Source: Ceratorhiza oryzae-sativae
Taxonomy: Eukaryota; Basidiomycota; Agaricomycetes; Cantharellales; Ceratobasidiaceae
NCBI GenBank assembly: GCA_030998015.1
Contig: JARWMV010000064.1
Span: 23,206 to 87,205, forward strand
DNA: 64,000 nt
Direction: 5' to 3'
A program made the translations under genes and the position numbers. The notes beneath the pieces are model-generated. The model saw nothing but the letters and a program-made list of their open reading frames with translations. It was not told the DNA's origin and searched no databases. Shown piece after piece: positions 54,603 to 64,000 of the stretch. The first letter of the stretch is position 1; the number at the start of each line of letters is the position of its first letter.

Positions 54603-56042
54603 TAGAGGTGCTGTGCCAGGCTCCTGCAGCCAGAACTTGCCAGAATTCTGGCTAAAATTCCAGCGAATTCCGGCGTGCCAGTTGCCAGTGCAGGTGCCAG
54701 AATAGCCTCAAGGGTGCCAGAGTCCTAGGCGGAGTCCTGCAGTACTGGCATACCTGCATACCTGCATACCTGAATACTGGCACATTGTCACCTGTACACG
54801 ACCACCACGGATTGCATATATTAAGCACTCATAAAATGCGCAAAATTCAGCGGATCAAATTGTACTTTACTTGATTACAAACGGTTAAGAAATGAGCAGT
54901 ATCGGCGCAGAATCGTCTAAGAAAAATATTCAGGGGGATGCGCAGATGTTCAAGCTCGCTATCCTGAGCTCTAATTGGGGCGATATACATACTAATCGAC
55001 TCGTCTCACTGAGAGGAATCGAATGCACATATTTTCATAATAAACGAACGCTTTTATCGAAAGTTATCAGCGATATAAAGGGGAAACCCCTGAACAGCGC
55101 CACAAGCGCTAGTGAAACCAGCCGTGCAAACCTCGCTCCCTTGCGCGGAGTCGATGCGCATTATCATAAGGACTCTATATACCAAAAACCAGCCTGATTG
55201 AAGGTGTTTTAGCTGGTGAAACTGGGGGAACAGCGCCCCTGATGCTGAAAACCCCCTGAAATGCGCCATGGACACCCACACAGTGCTATTCTGGCTTTCT
55301 TAGTATCACAGACAGATTCAGGGATGCTTATTGCCCTATCTCAGGTACCTGAAACATCTGGAACAAGCTTATAACATAAATTTCCGACCATGTGCAGTGA
55401 TTCTGCTGGGTTGACAGTGAGGTTGCCTGCACACACCCCGGTTCATAGTTATCCAGTCAATGTATTTACTAGATATAATGTCAGTAGGGGTTTTTCAAGC
55501 TCAGGAGAAAGGCTAGCTGGTCGGATAAGCTTCAAACAGCTTTCTTTGTGGTGAAATAGCATGTGCGCATTTCCCAGAATATTTCCTGAGCATCAATTTG
55601 GAGCGAACTATGCGTTATCGAATTTTTTGCGCGGAGCAAATGACATATCTGTGATCTCCTGATTTTTGCGCATTTAATGAGCTACTTTGCGAGAGATTGT
55701 GGTGAGGTTTATGGCCCTGGAAATGTTGGCCACAAAGACCCGAACAAAAGAACTGCGTAAAATTTGCCAGAATGAATTTCGTATGAAACGTGCTCTATAT
55801 CATTGGAATGCTCTCTCTTCTGCGCATCTAATGAGCTATTACACAACTTGATGTGGTGAGTTCTGACCATAGCCAGTTGCAGGAGTCCCGGGATTCTGGC
55901 ATGCTCCTGCACCTGCCAGAATTCTGGCACGGACTCCGGCAACTGGCGAGCCAGTGCCAGTGCCAGTGCCAGAATGGCCAAAAAGCGCAGGAGTCCTGCT
56001 GCAGGTGCTGGAGTCCTGCAAAATTCTGGCACAGCTTCTCTA
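54603..56042. mobile_element. hAT-like non-autonomous element, 1440 bp
   Basis: An 8-bp TSD TGGCGTTG (54595-54602 and 56043-56050) flanks ends TAGAGGTGCTGTGCC and, inverted, TAGAGAAGCTGTGCC. The sub-terminal zones are dense in GCCAG/CTGGC and GGAGTCCTGC motifs on both strands, typical of hAT transposase binding sites. No transposase is recognisable; the one longer frame (54892-55197) matches nothing I know. CpG is retained better than in C3, so insertion was later. Confidence 0.82.
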
Positions 56043-56360
56043 TGGCGTTGTCTTGAGATAACTCCCTGTTGCCTTCCCCAATCCCACTCCACCTATCCAC
56101 AGCCACAAGACATTGTTGCCCTATACATGCCTCTGTGAAACCCCACACACCTATACCAGTTGAAGCACTACCAGTCTTCATGGATGTGGCTGCTCACTGA
56201 CCAAGGGTTGGGTCCCTCACATGTTGTAACAAGCTTTGGTTCTCTAATCTCTTTCATCAACAAGAGGTGGGGTCACTCATTGCCCTTAAGTAGTTGAGCA
56301 ACAGAGGTCACCTTCCTATTCCAATAGACTCAGGAAAGGGTCTATTTTTCTTGTTTTATC

Positions 56361-57113
56361 TTGCTCTTGCTCAAGTATGTCTCTGATGGAATGCATGGCC
56401 CTCAAGTGGCACAACCTTTTACAGAAGACCAGTGCTGCCATTTGTGTGGGTGGTTCAGACACCTATCCATCCACTGCTTCACCCTTAACTTGGTCAAAGA
56501 CATCCTCAAACAGGCCAGGCACATTGATTTTAATGTGTCATAATTGTCAAAGTCTGCCCCCAGAAAGTCAGACAAGCCCAACAAGCCTTCATTACCAAGC
56601 CAGGTGCCCCCAAGTGCAAAATTTGCCATCAAGCAAATGGAGCCACCTTCCCTGTGCACTGCCCCTACCGTCCTAAGAAGGACAAATTCTTATACTACCA
56701 CACCATCCCCTGTAACCAGCTATAAGCTGGAGAACCTTGGCCAACAACTCCTTTGTCACCTGTTAAATACCATCAAAAACTTCCAAGACAGGTATTGTCA
56801 TTACCAAAATAAGTACAAAGAAACTTGTGAAAGACTTCACAAAGCCAAGGCCTGCTGCACATACCTAACTGAGTGTTTGCACAAACATCAGGAGGACTAT
56901 CTATCCCTCCTCCAAGACCATCTCAGACTAGAAGCACTAGTCCAAGAAACCTTGGCACCCCACAAGTATGCCTTCCCCATCTTCTCAACACTGTCAGACC
57001 TCCCTCACCCTACTTTTCTAAGTGGCATGGGCTTGCCAATTCAGGAAGAAGCACCCCTTCCAGCAGCCCAAATCAATCTTCCCCAAGGAGGCACTCCTCC
57101 AGGATCAAACTAA
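56361..57113 (+). pseudogene. C3 ORF0 (pre-gag)
   Basis: The front contains CHLCGWFRHLSIHC (CX2CX4HX4C); a frameshift near 56540 leads to the rear with CKIC and a coiled-coil (HYQNKYKETCERLHKAKAC). Domain order agrees with C1 and C2. Function unknown. Confidence 0.55.
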
Positions 57114-57325
57114 ACTAAAGAGGGTTGAACCCCTGTGTTGCTGCCAAGACACAAAAAGTTGGGATTTGGACAATATGTGGTTGAGATTTGGGGGGATTGA
57201 AAAATTTGAAATCGATAGACTTGTGCAGGGTACAGAAGTCTTCTATTACCAGAACAACTCCCAATTTCCTGTAATTCCCTACCACCTCCATTGTTTGTAG
57301 AATCTATCTGAGGTCTCTCTAAGAA

Positions 57326-59268
57326 ATGGCATCACAACCTCCTGCCCCTGCTTGGGCAAATATGTCTGATGGTGAAAAAGTTGTTTATATGCTTCAGTCA
57401 ATATGGATGAATCATGAGAACAAACCAACAACCTTCAAAAAGACATTGGAGTCGTTGAGCACAATAATAAAACCTACACAGACTCACTCAAAGCAAAACT
57501 TACAACCAACCAAACAAAAATAGACACTGAGATGGCTGGGCTGGCCACCAATGTTAACAACCTGGTTGGCATGTTAGCAATACTCCAAACAACCATCACG
57601 TGCATCGAAGTGCAAATCAATACCTCCTTGGGGGGCACAGGAGTCACCCAAGTCCAACCTTCCTCCAGTGCAACCCAGCTACCACCAGCAACCACCAATC
57701 CCATAAGCAGATCAACTGCAAAAGTCAAAATGGCTGCCCTGCAAAAATTCAATGGCACAAAGTGTGAAGATGCTATTTCATTCAGAATTGATGTGCCCAA
57801 TACATCAATACAAACATGAGTGGGCATTTGGCTGATCAAGTGGTCACCTTTATTACATCTTATCTTGAAGGGTCTGCAGCCAAATGGGTCAATTCCTACA
57901 AAGAATTTGAAATCCTAAACCCAGGAACTGCAATCCCATGGCTTCACAATGCCAACCTGTTTTGGCAGGAATTCACCACCTGTTATGGGGACTTGAACTG
58001 TACTGAAAATAACTGCAATAAATGGCAGAAACTGAAACAAACCAAGACAGTCCAAGACTATCTCACCCTGTTCAACCTATACTTGACTGGGCTCAATTAC
58101 AATGACTCAGCCATGCATGATCAGTTCTATGATGGCCTGTTGTCCAATGTAACAGACAGTATGGTGGCCCAAAATTATGACCCTTGCACAAAGACATTTG
58201 CCCAGCTCACACAGTGGGCCTTGGAAATTGACTGTCACCTTATCTCATTCAGTAGCAAAAGGGCAACCCATGGAGGCAACAAATCTAGTAGCAATAATAC
58301 CTTGTCCAGCAAGCCAACAACCACCTCCCAAAGCAGCCCCCAATGTCATGACCCAACATCATGAGCACCATTTATTATATCTTATTTTCATTTTTCATCT
58401 TTTTATATTTTTCTCTAAGTTGAGTTTATTCTATTTTTTACAATATATGCATTGCCACATTATGTAATAGTGCCATGGCGCTTATTTTGAGTATTTTCAT
58501 CTCAGCTTGCTCTAACACTGTATTTGTCTCATCTCAGTTACTCTCTCACAGTTGTATCTCACCTCTGTGCTGTATGGGAACTTGTACATGGTAGCTAGCT
58601 GAATATATAAGGGAGAGTCTGAGAGCCTTAAGCCTCAGAACTCAACCTCTTGTCCTGTCATCCCCTCTACCTGTGTGGTCACCAAGCCATAACAGTTCCT
58701 GCCCAGTACTCTTAAGTACAAGTGCACCTCTGATAACTCATATCCTTGGCACCTCACTGCCTTCTACCCCTTCCTCCTTCCCTGTGTGTCCCTTAGACAT
58801 TGCAGGTTGACTCTCTGTATTTATTGCAGTAGAGTCAGGTGTTACCCTTTGAGGTATTTGCCCCATGTCTAAGGCTCTGGCCTTGACACCCAAAAGGAAA
58901 GGTTTAGGTATGGGGAATGAATATACAAGATCAAGGACAGCAGGGTGGTAAAAGGGCAAATTGTTGCCATTGGGCCCAATGCCAAGGGTTTCACAGTTCC
59001 TACCATCCAGTATGATGGTAGCTATTCCAATGTCCAAGAGTCCTTTAAGGACATAAAGAAGGATAACCACCTGCCAGCAGCCCCCAAGGCAAAAGATCCA
59101 GATGCGATGGACCTGGACAGTGCAGGAAAAGGAAAAGGGACAAACACCTGTTACAACTGTGGGGGGCGTGGCCACATTGCTGCCAAATGTCCCTCAGCCA
59201 AGATGTCAGGTTACAAGGCAGTTGTAGAGGATGTAGAAACAACTGACAACAAGTCAGTAAAGGAATGA
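57326..59268 (+). pseudogene. C3 gag, interrupted by a solo LTR
   Basis: Gag starts MASQPPAPAWANMSD and shows SYLEGSAAKWVNSYKEF, FWQEFTT and, after the solo LTR (58344-58888), the intact nucleocapsid knuckle CYNCGGRGHIAAKC (about 59150). Frame changes lie near 57525 and 57815. The frame ends at 59268 and overlaps the start of the protease frame by four bases. Confidence 0.8.
58344..58888 (+). mobile_element. Solo LTR, family E, 545 bp
   Basis: TGTCATGACCC...GGCCTTGACA with TSD CCCAA (58339-58343 and 58889-58893). A TATATAAG promoter-like stretch precedes the GAGAGCCTTAAGCCTCAGAAC core. It explains the related degenerate units at 8349, 52165 and 52542. Confidence 0.85.
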
Positions 59269-62200
59269 GCTCAAACTGTGCCAGGGAGGCAGTCTTGGGC
59301 ACTATGTTACAAAATGCACAGAATGAAAATAAAAATTTGGAAATGGAATGTATGTTGTTAGGAAACCAATCACAACTTCAGTTTTTCTTTCATGCATTCC
59401 CTCTGCGCATAACCCCCAAACACAAGTCTGCATATAATATGAAAAAATTCAACAGATGGGCCATGATTGATTCAGGGGCCACATCAGTATTTAAACATGA
59501 AGACCTGGTTAAACAATACCATATTCCTACTGTCTCCCTAAAAACACCAAAAAAACTACAAGTAATCAATGGAAGGGAGATTGACTCTGGGTCTGTTACC
59601 CATTTTTGCACCTTTGAGTTGTGCATTCAGGAGCACCAAGAAATTCTCAGTGTTTACATTGTGAACATTGGCAAAAATGATTTAGTCCTGGGCATGTCAT
59701 GGCTCAAATTCCATAATCCTGACATTGATTGGGATGGAAAGCACATGAAGTTCAACTCACCAATATGTTTGAAGCACTGCATCACAAAACCCTTACACAT
59801 TCAAGCAAACAAACCCAAGGAGCTCCAGTTGGACCTTTAGACTTGCTCCCAGCAAAATATAAAGAGTTCAAGAAAATATTTGCTGAAGAAGACAATGTCC
59901 AGCCATTACCACCCCATAGGAAGTGGGACATGGAAATAGATCTAAAACCAGATGCTAAGCCAAGGCATGGCCCCATATATAGTGTGGGTGTCAAGGAAGA
60001 TGTGGAACTGTTCAAGACCTTGGACTGCCAACTGAAGGCAGGGCATACCAGACCCTCAATGTCATGAACTGACACGCATACATCCACTCTACAATATTTT
60101 CTCGATTTTCTACATTTTATGAGATCATCTTCAAAACATACTTGCCTTTTATGGTATATCTGTATCATGTGACTCAGGGAATGATCCGGACCGGTAACCG
60201 AGATGTATTTCAACTCTGATGTGAAATTCCGCAGTCCCGCAGTCGCTTCTACTGCTTCTATCTCTTATCTGTCGTGACTCACTGTACAGACTTGTTTGTT
60301 ATGATGTGGCTTGTACTATGTATATAAACCAGGTCAAGTTCGCAGAGGACTCCTCAAGAACTTGACCTCTCGTCGAATACAAGTTCTTTTACTCTTCTTA
60401 CTATTTTCCTCGTCGCCTGACTTGTCGTCGTCGACACTCAAGGTCACCCATGGCATCTCCAGTCATATTTGTTAAAAAGAAGAATGGGAAGCTGCACATG
60501 TGCATTGACTACCAGCAGCTAAATGAAATGACTGTCTCCAATGTGTACCCACTCCCACACATCAATGATATTGTGGAAACTTTGCATGGGGTAAAGATAT
60601 TCACCAAGTTTGATCTAAAGTGGGGTTTCAACCTTATACAAATTTGGGAAGGAGACAAATGGAAGGCTGCTTTTAAGACCAAATACAGGCTGTATGAGCC
60701 CTTAGTCATGCAATTTGGCCAAAAGAATGCACCAGGAACCTTCATGGCTATGATCTGGGAGGAATTCCAGGACATTGAAGGCATCTATGTTGTAATTTAC
60801 ATGGATGATATACTGGTATTCTCAAAAAACCAAGAAGAACATGACAAACACGTCAGAGAAGTCTTGCATTGTCTCCAAAAAGCTGGCCTATACTGTGCCC
60901 TGGAGAAATGTGTTTTTGATGTCACTGAAGTGGACTACCTGGGAATAGTAGTGACTCCCAGAGTATTAAAGTAGACCCAGCCAAGGTCGAAAAAGCTGTT
61001 GAATGGCCAACCCCTACCAACCCAACTGAAGTCCTGGAAGGGCTGGGGTTTGCAAATTGGTTAAGGCACTTCATAAAGGACTTTTCAAAAATCACAAAAT
61101 GCCTTTATGAACTTGTCAAGAAGGATGTGAAGTGGGAATGGACAGAAGAAAGGGATCAGGCATGGAACCTGCTGGAGCAGAAATTAAAGGAAGCCCCCCT
61201 CCTAATTCAGCCAGAACCCAGCAAACCATTCATTCTGGAAACAGACACCTCAGGCTATGCCACAGGTGCTGTACTATTGCAATATGGAGAAGATGGAATG
61301 CTCCACCCAATCTCCTACTACTCTAAAGCTATGGTTCTGGCATAAAGAAACTATGATATCTACAACAAAGAAATGCTGGCAATCATAAAAGCCCTCAAAC
61401 ACTGGCATCACTTGCTAGAAGGGGCTGAACACCCAGTAAACATTGTTTGTGATCACAAAAACTTAGAGTATTGGAAAACAAACCAGCCACTGATCAGCTG
61501 AGTAACATGATGGCACAAATTCTTATCCCAGTTTGAATTCAAAATCCTATGCATTGAAGGGGCAAAGAATGGCCAGGCAGACATACTCTCTAGGCTATCA
61601 AGGCACATCCCTAAAGAGGGGGGTGAGAGCCAAGCTCTGCTTGCGCAAAACCAATTTTTGGAATTCAAATCATTGTGGCTACAAGCAATCACACTGGACC
61701 ACAACCTGGAACAACCCATTAGGGATGCTATCCCAGGGGACAAGCACCTGTCAAAGGTGCTCAAAGCCCTAGATGACAATGAGAAGGTCAAAAATTGGGA
61801 ATGGGATGAAGGACTTTTACAATACAAGGGCCAAATCTATCTCCCAAATAACAAAGAACTTTGCAAGCTGGTTATTGAAAGTTGTCATGATAATCCAGCA
61901 GCAGGACACCCAGGACAGTTCAGAACATATGAATTGTTAAACTGCAAATATACATGGTTGTCAATGAAGAAATCAGTCAACAAATATATCACACATTGCA
62001 AATCCTGTATCAGGAACAAGCACAGCAACCAAGTTCCCCCAGGGCTCCTAAACCCAATACCAGCACCAGAAAAACCTTGGGAAGAAATCACCTATGACCT
62101 GATTACTGGACTACCCCTGTCAGAAGGGTTTGATGCCATATTTACAGTAGTTGACCAAATGACAAAAATGGTCCACTTTATTCCATGTCAGTCAGAGGCC

Positions 62201-63168
62201 AGTGCCATGGATTGTGCAAACCTGTTCCTAACTTACATATGGAAACTTCACAGGTTACCACGGAAAACCATTTCAGACTGTGGCCCCAACTTTGCATCCA
62301 AATTCCTAAGGCACCTGTATAAATGGCTAGATATAAACCTTCCTACTCCACAGCATATCACCCCCAAACAGATGGCCAGTCTGAAAGGGCTAATCAAGTA
62401 GTAGAAGGGTACCTGAGACACTACATATCAGACTGGCAAGACAACTGGGTCTCACTCTTACCCCTGGCTGAATTCGCCTACAACAATGGCATCAATGCCT
62501 CAACTGGCAAGTCACCATTCTTTGCAAACTACAGTTTCCACCCAAGGTTGGCAGTTGGGGACAGGGAGGGACAGGAACTCCCATTAGCAGACATCCATGC
62601 AGAATGGCTCCAAAAAGGTCATGATGAACTGAAGGCTGCTCTGGAGATATCAAACCAGAGAATCAAAGAATACTATGATTGGACCCCAGAAGCCATCAAG
62701 GTTGGGGACAAGGTCTGGCTTGACATCAAGAACATATGGACACAACAAGCCTCCAGGAAACTGGCCCACAAGGAGAGTTGGACCATTCAAGATGATAGCA
62801 TAACACGGCACCCATGCCTTCAAACTGGACTTGCCAATAACCATGAAAATACACCCATTATTTTGTGTTTCACCCCTGACCAAATATAAAGATGACCCCT
62901 ATGGGTGTCAGGTTCCCCCACCACCACCAGTGGTAACTCCTGAAGGGGAAGAAGAATTCAAAGTGGAACAGATCATAAAGTTGTGATACAACAAAAGGTC
63001 TAACATCTTCAAATACTATGTCAAATGGCTTGGTTATGAGAAACAACAATGGTTAACTTACAATGACCTGGTAAACACACCAGAACTCATGGCTGACTAT
63101 GTCAAGTCACATCCAAAGGCACCCCATGACCCTCATGCCTTGAAGGGGGGAAGTGTCATGAACTGACA
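59265..63168 (+). pseudogene. C3 pol, interrupted by a solo LTR
   Basis: Protease MIDSGATSVF (about 59465), RT with VVIYMDDILVFSKNQ (about 60800), RNaseH ILETDTSG, integrase (DLITGLPL; ISDCGPNF; AEFAYNN) and a chromodomain (about 62960-63130) can be followed. Stops include TGA at 62984-62986, where C2 has the Arg codon CGA, and TAA near 61343. Frameshifts occur near 59835, 60970, 62330 and 62800. A solo LTR sits at 60060-60436. Confidence 0.82.
60060..60436 (+). mobile_element. Young solo LTR of family C in C3 pol
   Basis: 377 bp, same length as the C2 LTRs, with TSD CTCAA (60055-60059 and 60437-60441). CpG blocks (GTCGTCGTCGACA) are intact, so this insertion is recent relative to its host. 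Confidence 0.92.
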
Positions 63169-63528
63169 TGCATATATCCACTCTATAATATTTTCTTGAT
63201 TTATTACATTTTATGAGATCATCTTCAACACATACTTGCCTTTTATGGTATATCTGTGTCATGTGATTCAGGGAATGTTCTGGACCAATAACCAAGATGA
63301 ATTTCAACTCTGATGTGAAATTCCACAGTTCTGCAGTTGCTTCTATCACTTCTACCTCTTATCAGTCATGACTCACTGTACAGACTTGTTTGTTATGATG
63401 TGGCTCATAGCATGTATATAAACCAGGTCAAGTTTGCAGAGGACTCCTCAAGAACTTGACCTCTTGTCAAATACAAGTTCTTTCTTTTCTTACTATTTTT
63501 CTTGCTGCCTGACTTGTTGTTGTTGACA
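63154..63528 (+). repeat. C3 3' LTR
   Basis: 375 bp, immediately after the polypurine stretch CTTGAAGGGGGGAAG, and followed by the TSD TAGAC. Confidence 0.9.
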
Positions 63529-63899
63529 TAGACTACCAGAATTAGATATGCTGACCATGAGTGTGAAGGTGTGCTTGTCTTTGGCACCAAGGATGCTAAC
63601 CTGTTGCTTGCCAGCCTTGGTCCAGGTTTTTTGATCCCCAGGACTGTAGATGACTTGTGTTTGATTGGCATTGACTATACAGCATGCAGGGATAACAAGA
63701 TTGCACACAGCACATGTGATTTGCAGAAAGGCCTTTAGAAGGATGGATTGAACATTTGGGGGGTATTTTTGAGCTGCTCAAGTTGCCTTTTGAACAGACC
63801 AGCCCAGTTCCTCTTGAAGGAAGTGTCATACAAAGTGTTCAGAGCAATGGAAATGTTGCCTGTGCCAAAAAATCTGCAAAAATGCATTGGGTATATAAT
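63529..63899 (-). pseudogene. pogo-like DDE transposase, N-terminal part
   Basis: On the minus strand, blocks WAGLFKRQLEQLKN, IVNANQTQVIYSPG and VSILGAKDKHTFTLMVSIS precede the C3 insertion and continue logically into 54157. The NANQTQ block holds the first catalytic position (Asp usual; here Asn-Gln context), so the gene is decayed. A family C LTR cuts it again at 63900. Confidence 0.7.
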
Positions 63900-64000
63900 T
63901 GTCAACGACAACAAGTCAGGCAACAAGGAAAATAGTAAGAAAGTAAAAGAACTTGTATTCGACAAGAGGTCAAGTTCTTGAGGAGTCCTCTGCAAACTTG
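63900..64000 (-). repeat. Partial family C LTR running off the window
   Basis: It starts TGTCAACGACAACAAGTC and matches the C LTR head for all 101 visible bases. The rest lies outside the window, so element or solo LTR cannot be decided. Confidence 0.85.

Larger units (their letters stand above)
54158..63528 (+). mobile_element. Ty3/Gypsy chromovirus C, copy C3
   Basis: LTRs at 54158-54532 and 63154-63528 (both 375 bp) and TSD TAGAC (54153-54157 and 63529-63533) delimit it. Plus-strand order: ORF0, gag, pol with chromodomain. Three later insertions lie inside: a hAT-like element (54603-56042), a solo LTR E (58344-58888) and a young solo LTR C (60060-60436). The element itself disrupts a pogo-like transposase gene. 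Confidence 0.92.

Noticed and set aside
54892..55197. A hAT transposase fragment
   Set aside because: The frame lacks any hAT motif and is only 101 codons; it is left as an unexplained frame in a non-autonomous element.
1..64000. CRISPR arrays, bacterial operons or Shine-Dalgarno sites
   Set aside because: There are no regular spacer repeats. Introns, LTR elements and gene structure are eukaryotic.

Overview
The window looks like nuclear DNA of a filamentous basidiomycete, most likely an Agaricomycete; the transposase types and a Cantharellales/Rhizoctonia-like flavour are recalled, not tested. The basis is spliceosomal introns of 41-61 nt with GTRNGY donors, a 12-exon fungal-type cytochrome P450, chromodomain Ty3/Gypsy elements and CpG-directed decay of repeats. 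Only the first 8 kb looks like ordinary gene space. It holds a three-exon hypothetical gene (190-1628), about 4 kb without a supportable gene, and an apparently intact P450 (5795-7937).

From 8 kb on, the window is nested transposable elements whose ends can mostly be fixed by target-site duplications (TSDs). A DNA transposon with 314-bp inverted ends occupies 8712-11775 (TSD TA). A Ty1/Copia element spans 11985-30710 (TSD TGTTC). Two 1.31-kb LTRs of another family lie in its gag in opposite orientations (12614-13925, TSD GGTGC; 14419-26196). The second of these was opened by a Ty3/Gypsy chromovirus, here Gypsy A (15165-25626, minus strand, TSD CCTTC). Between its chromodomain and 3' LTR, Gypsy A carries about 3.8 kb of unusual cargo: a CRESS-DNA-virus/geminivirus-like Rep gene, a divergently transcribed intron-containing small gene, and a third unknown ORF. 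The Copia pol also holds a 143-bp hAT-like MITE.

The right half consists of a second chromovirus family, here Gypsy C: C1 (32634-42709, minus, TSD TCAAT), C2 (43698-50612, minus, TSD TCAAG, youngest), C3 (54158-63528, plus, TSD TAGAC), two solo LTRs (40347-40717, 60060-60436) and an LTR running off the right edge (63900). C1's LTR contains an apparently complete Tc1/mariner-like transposon (32749-35470, TSD TA). C2 sits in a diverged solo LTR. C3 splits a pogo-like transposase gene and itself contains a 1.44-kb hAT-like element (54603-56042) and a different solo LTR (58344-58888).

The elements behave as a layered archive. The Gypsy elements use gag/PR/RT/RNaseH/IN/chromodomain, and in both families the primer-binding region matches the predicted 5' end of the transcript, suggesting Tf1/sushi-type self-priming. 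Older copies have lost CpG to TpG/CpA, producing many in-frame TGA stops. The most interesting candidate system is the Rep-bearing cargo of Gypsy A.
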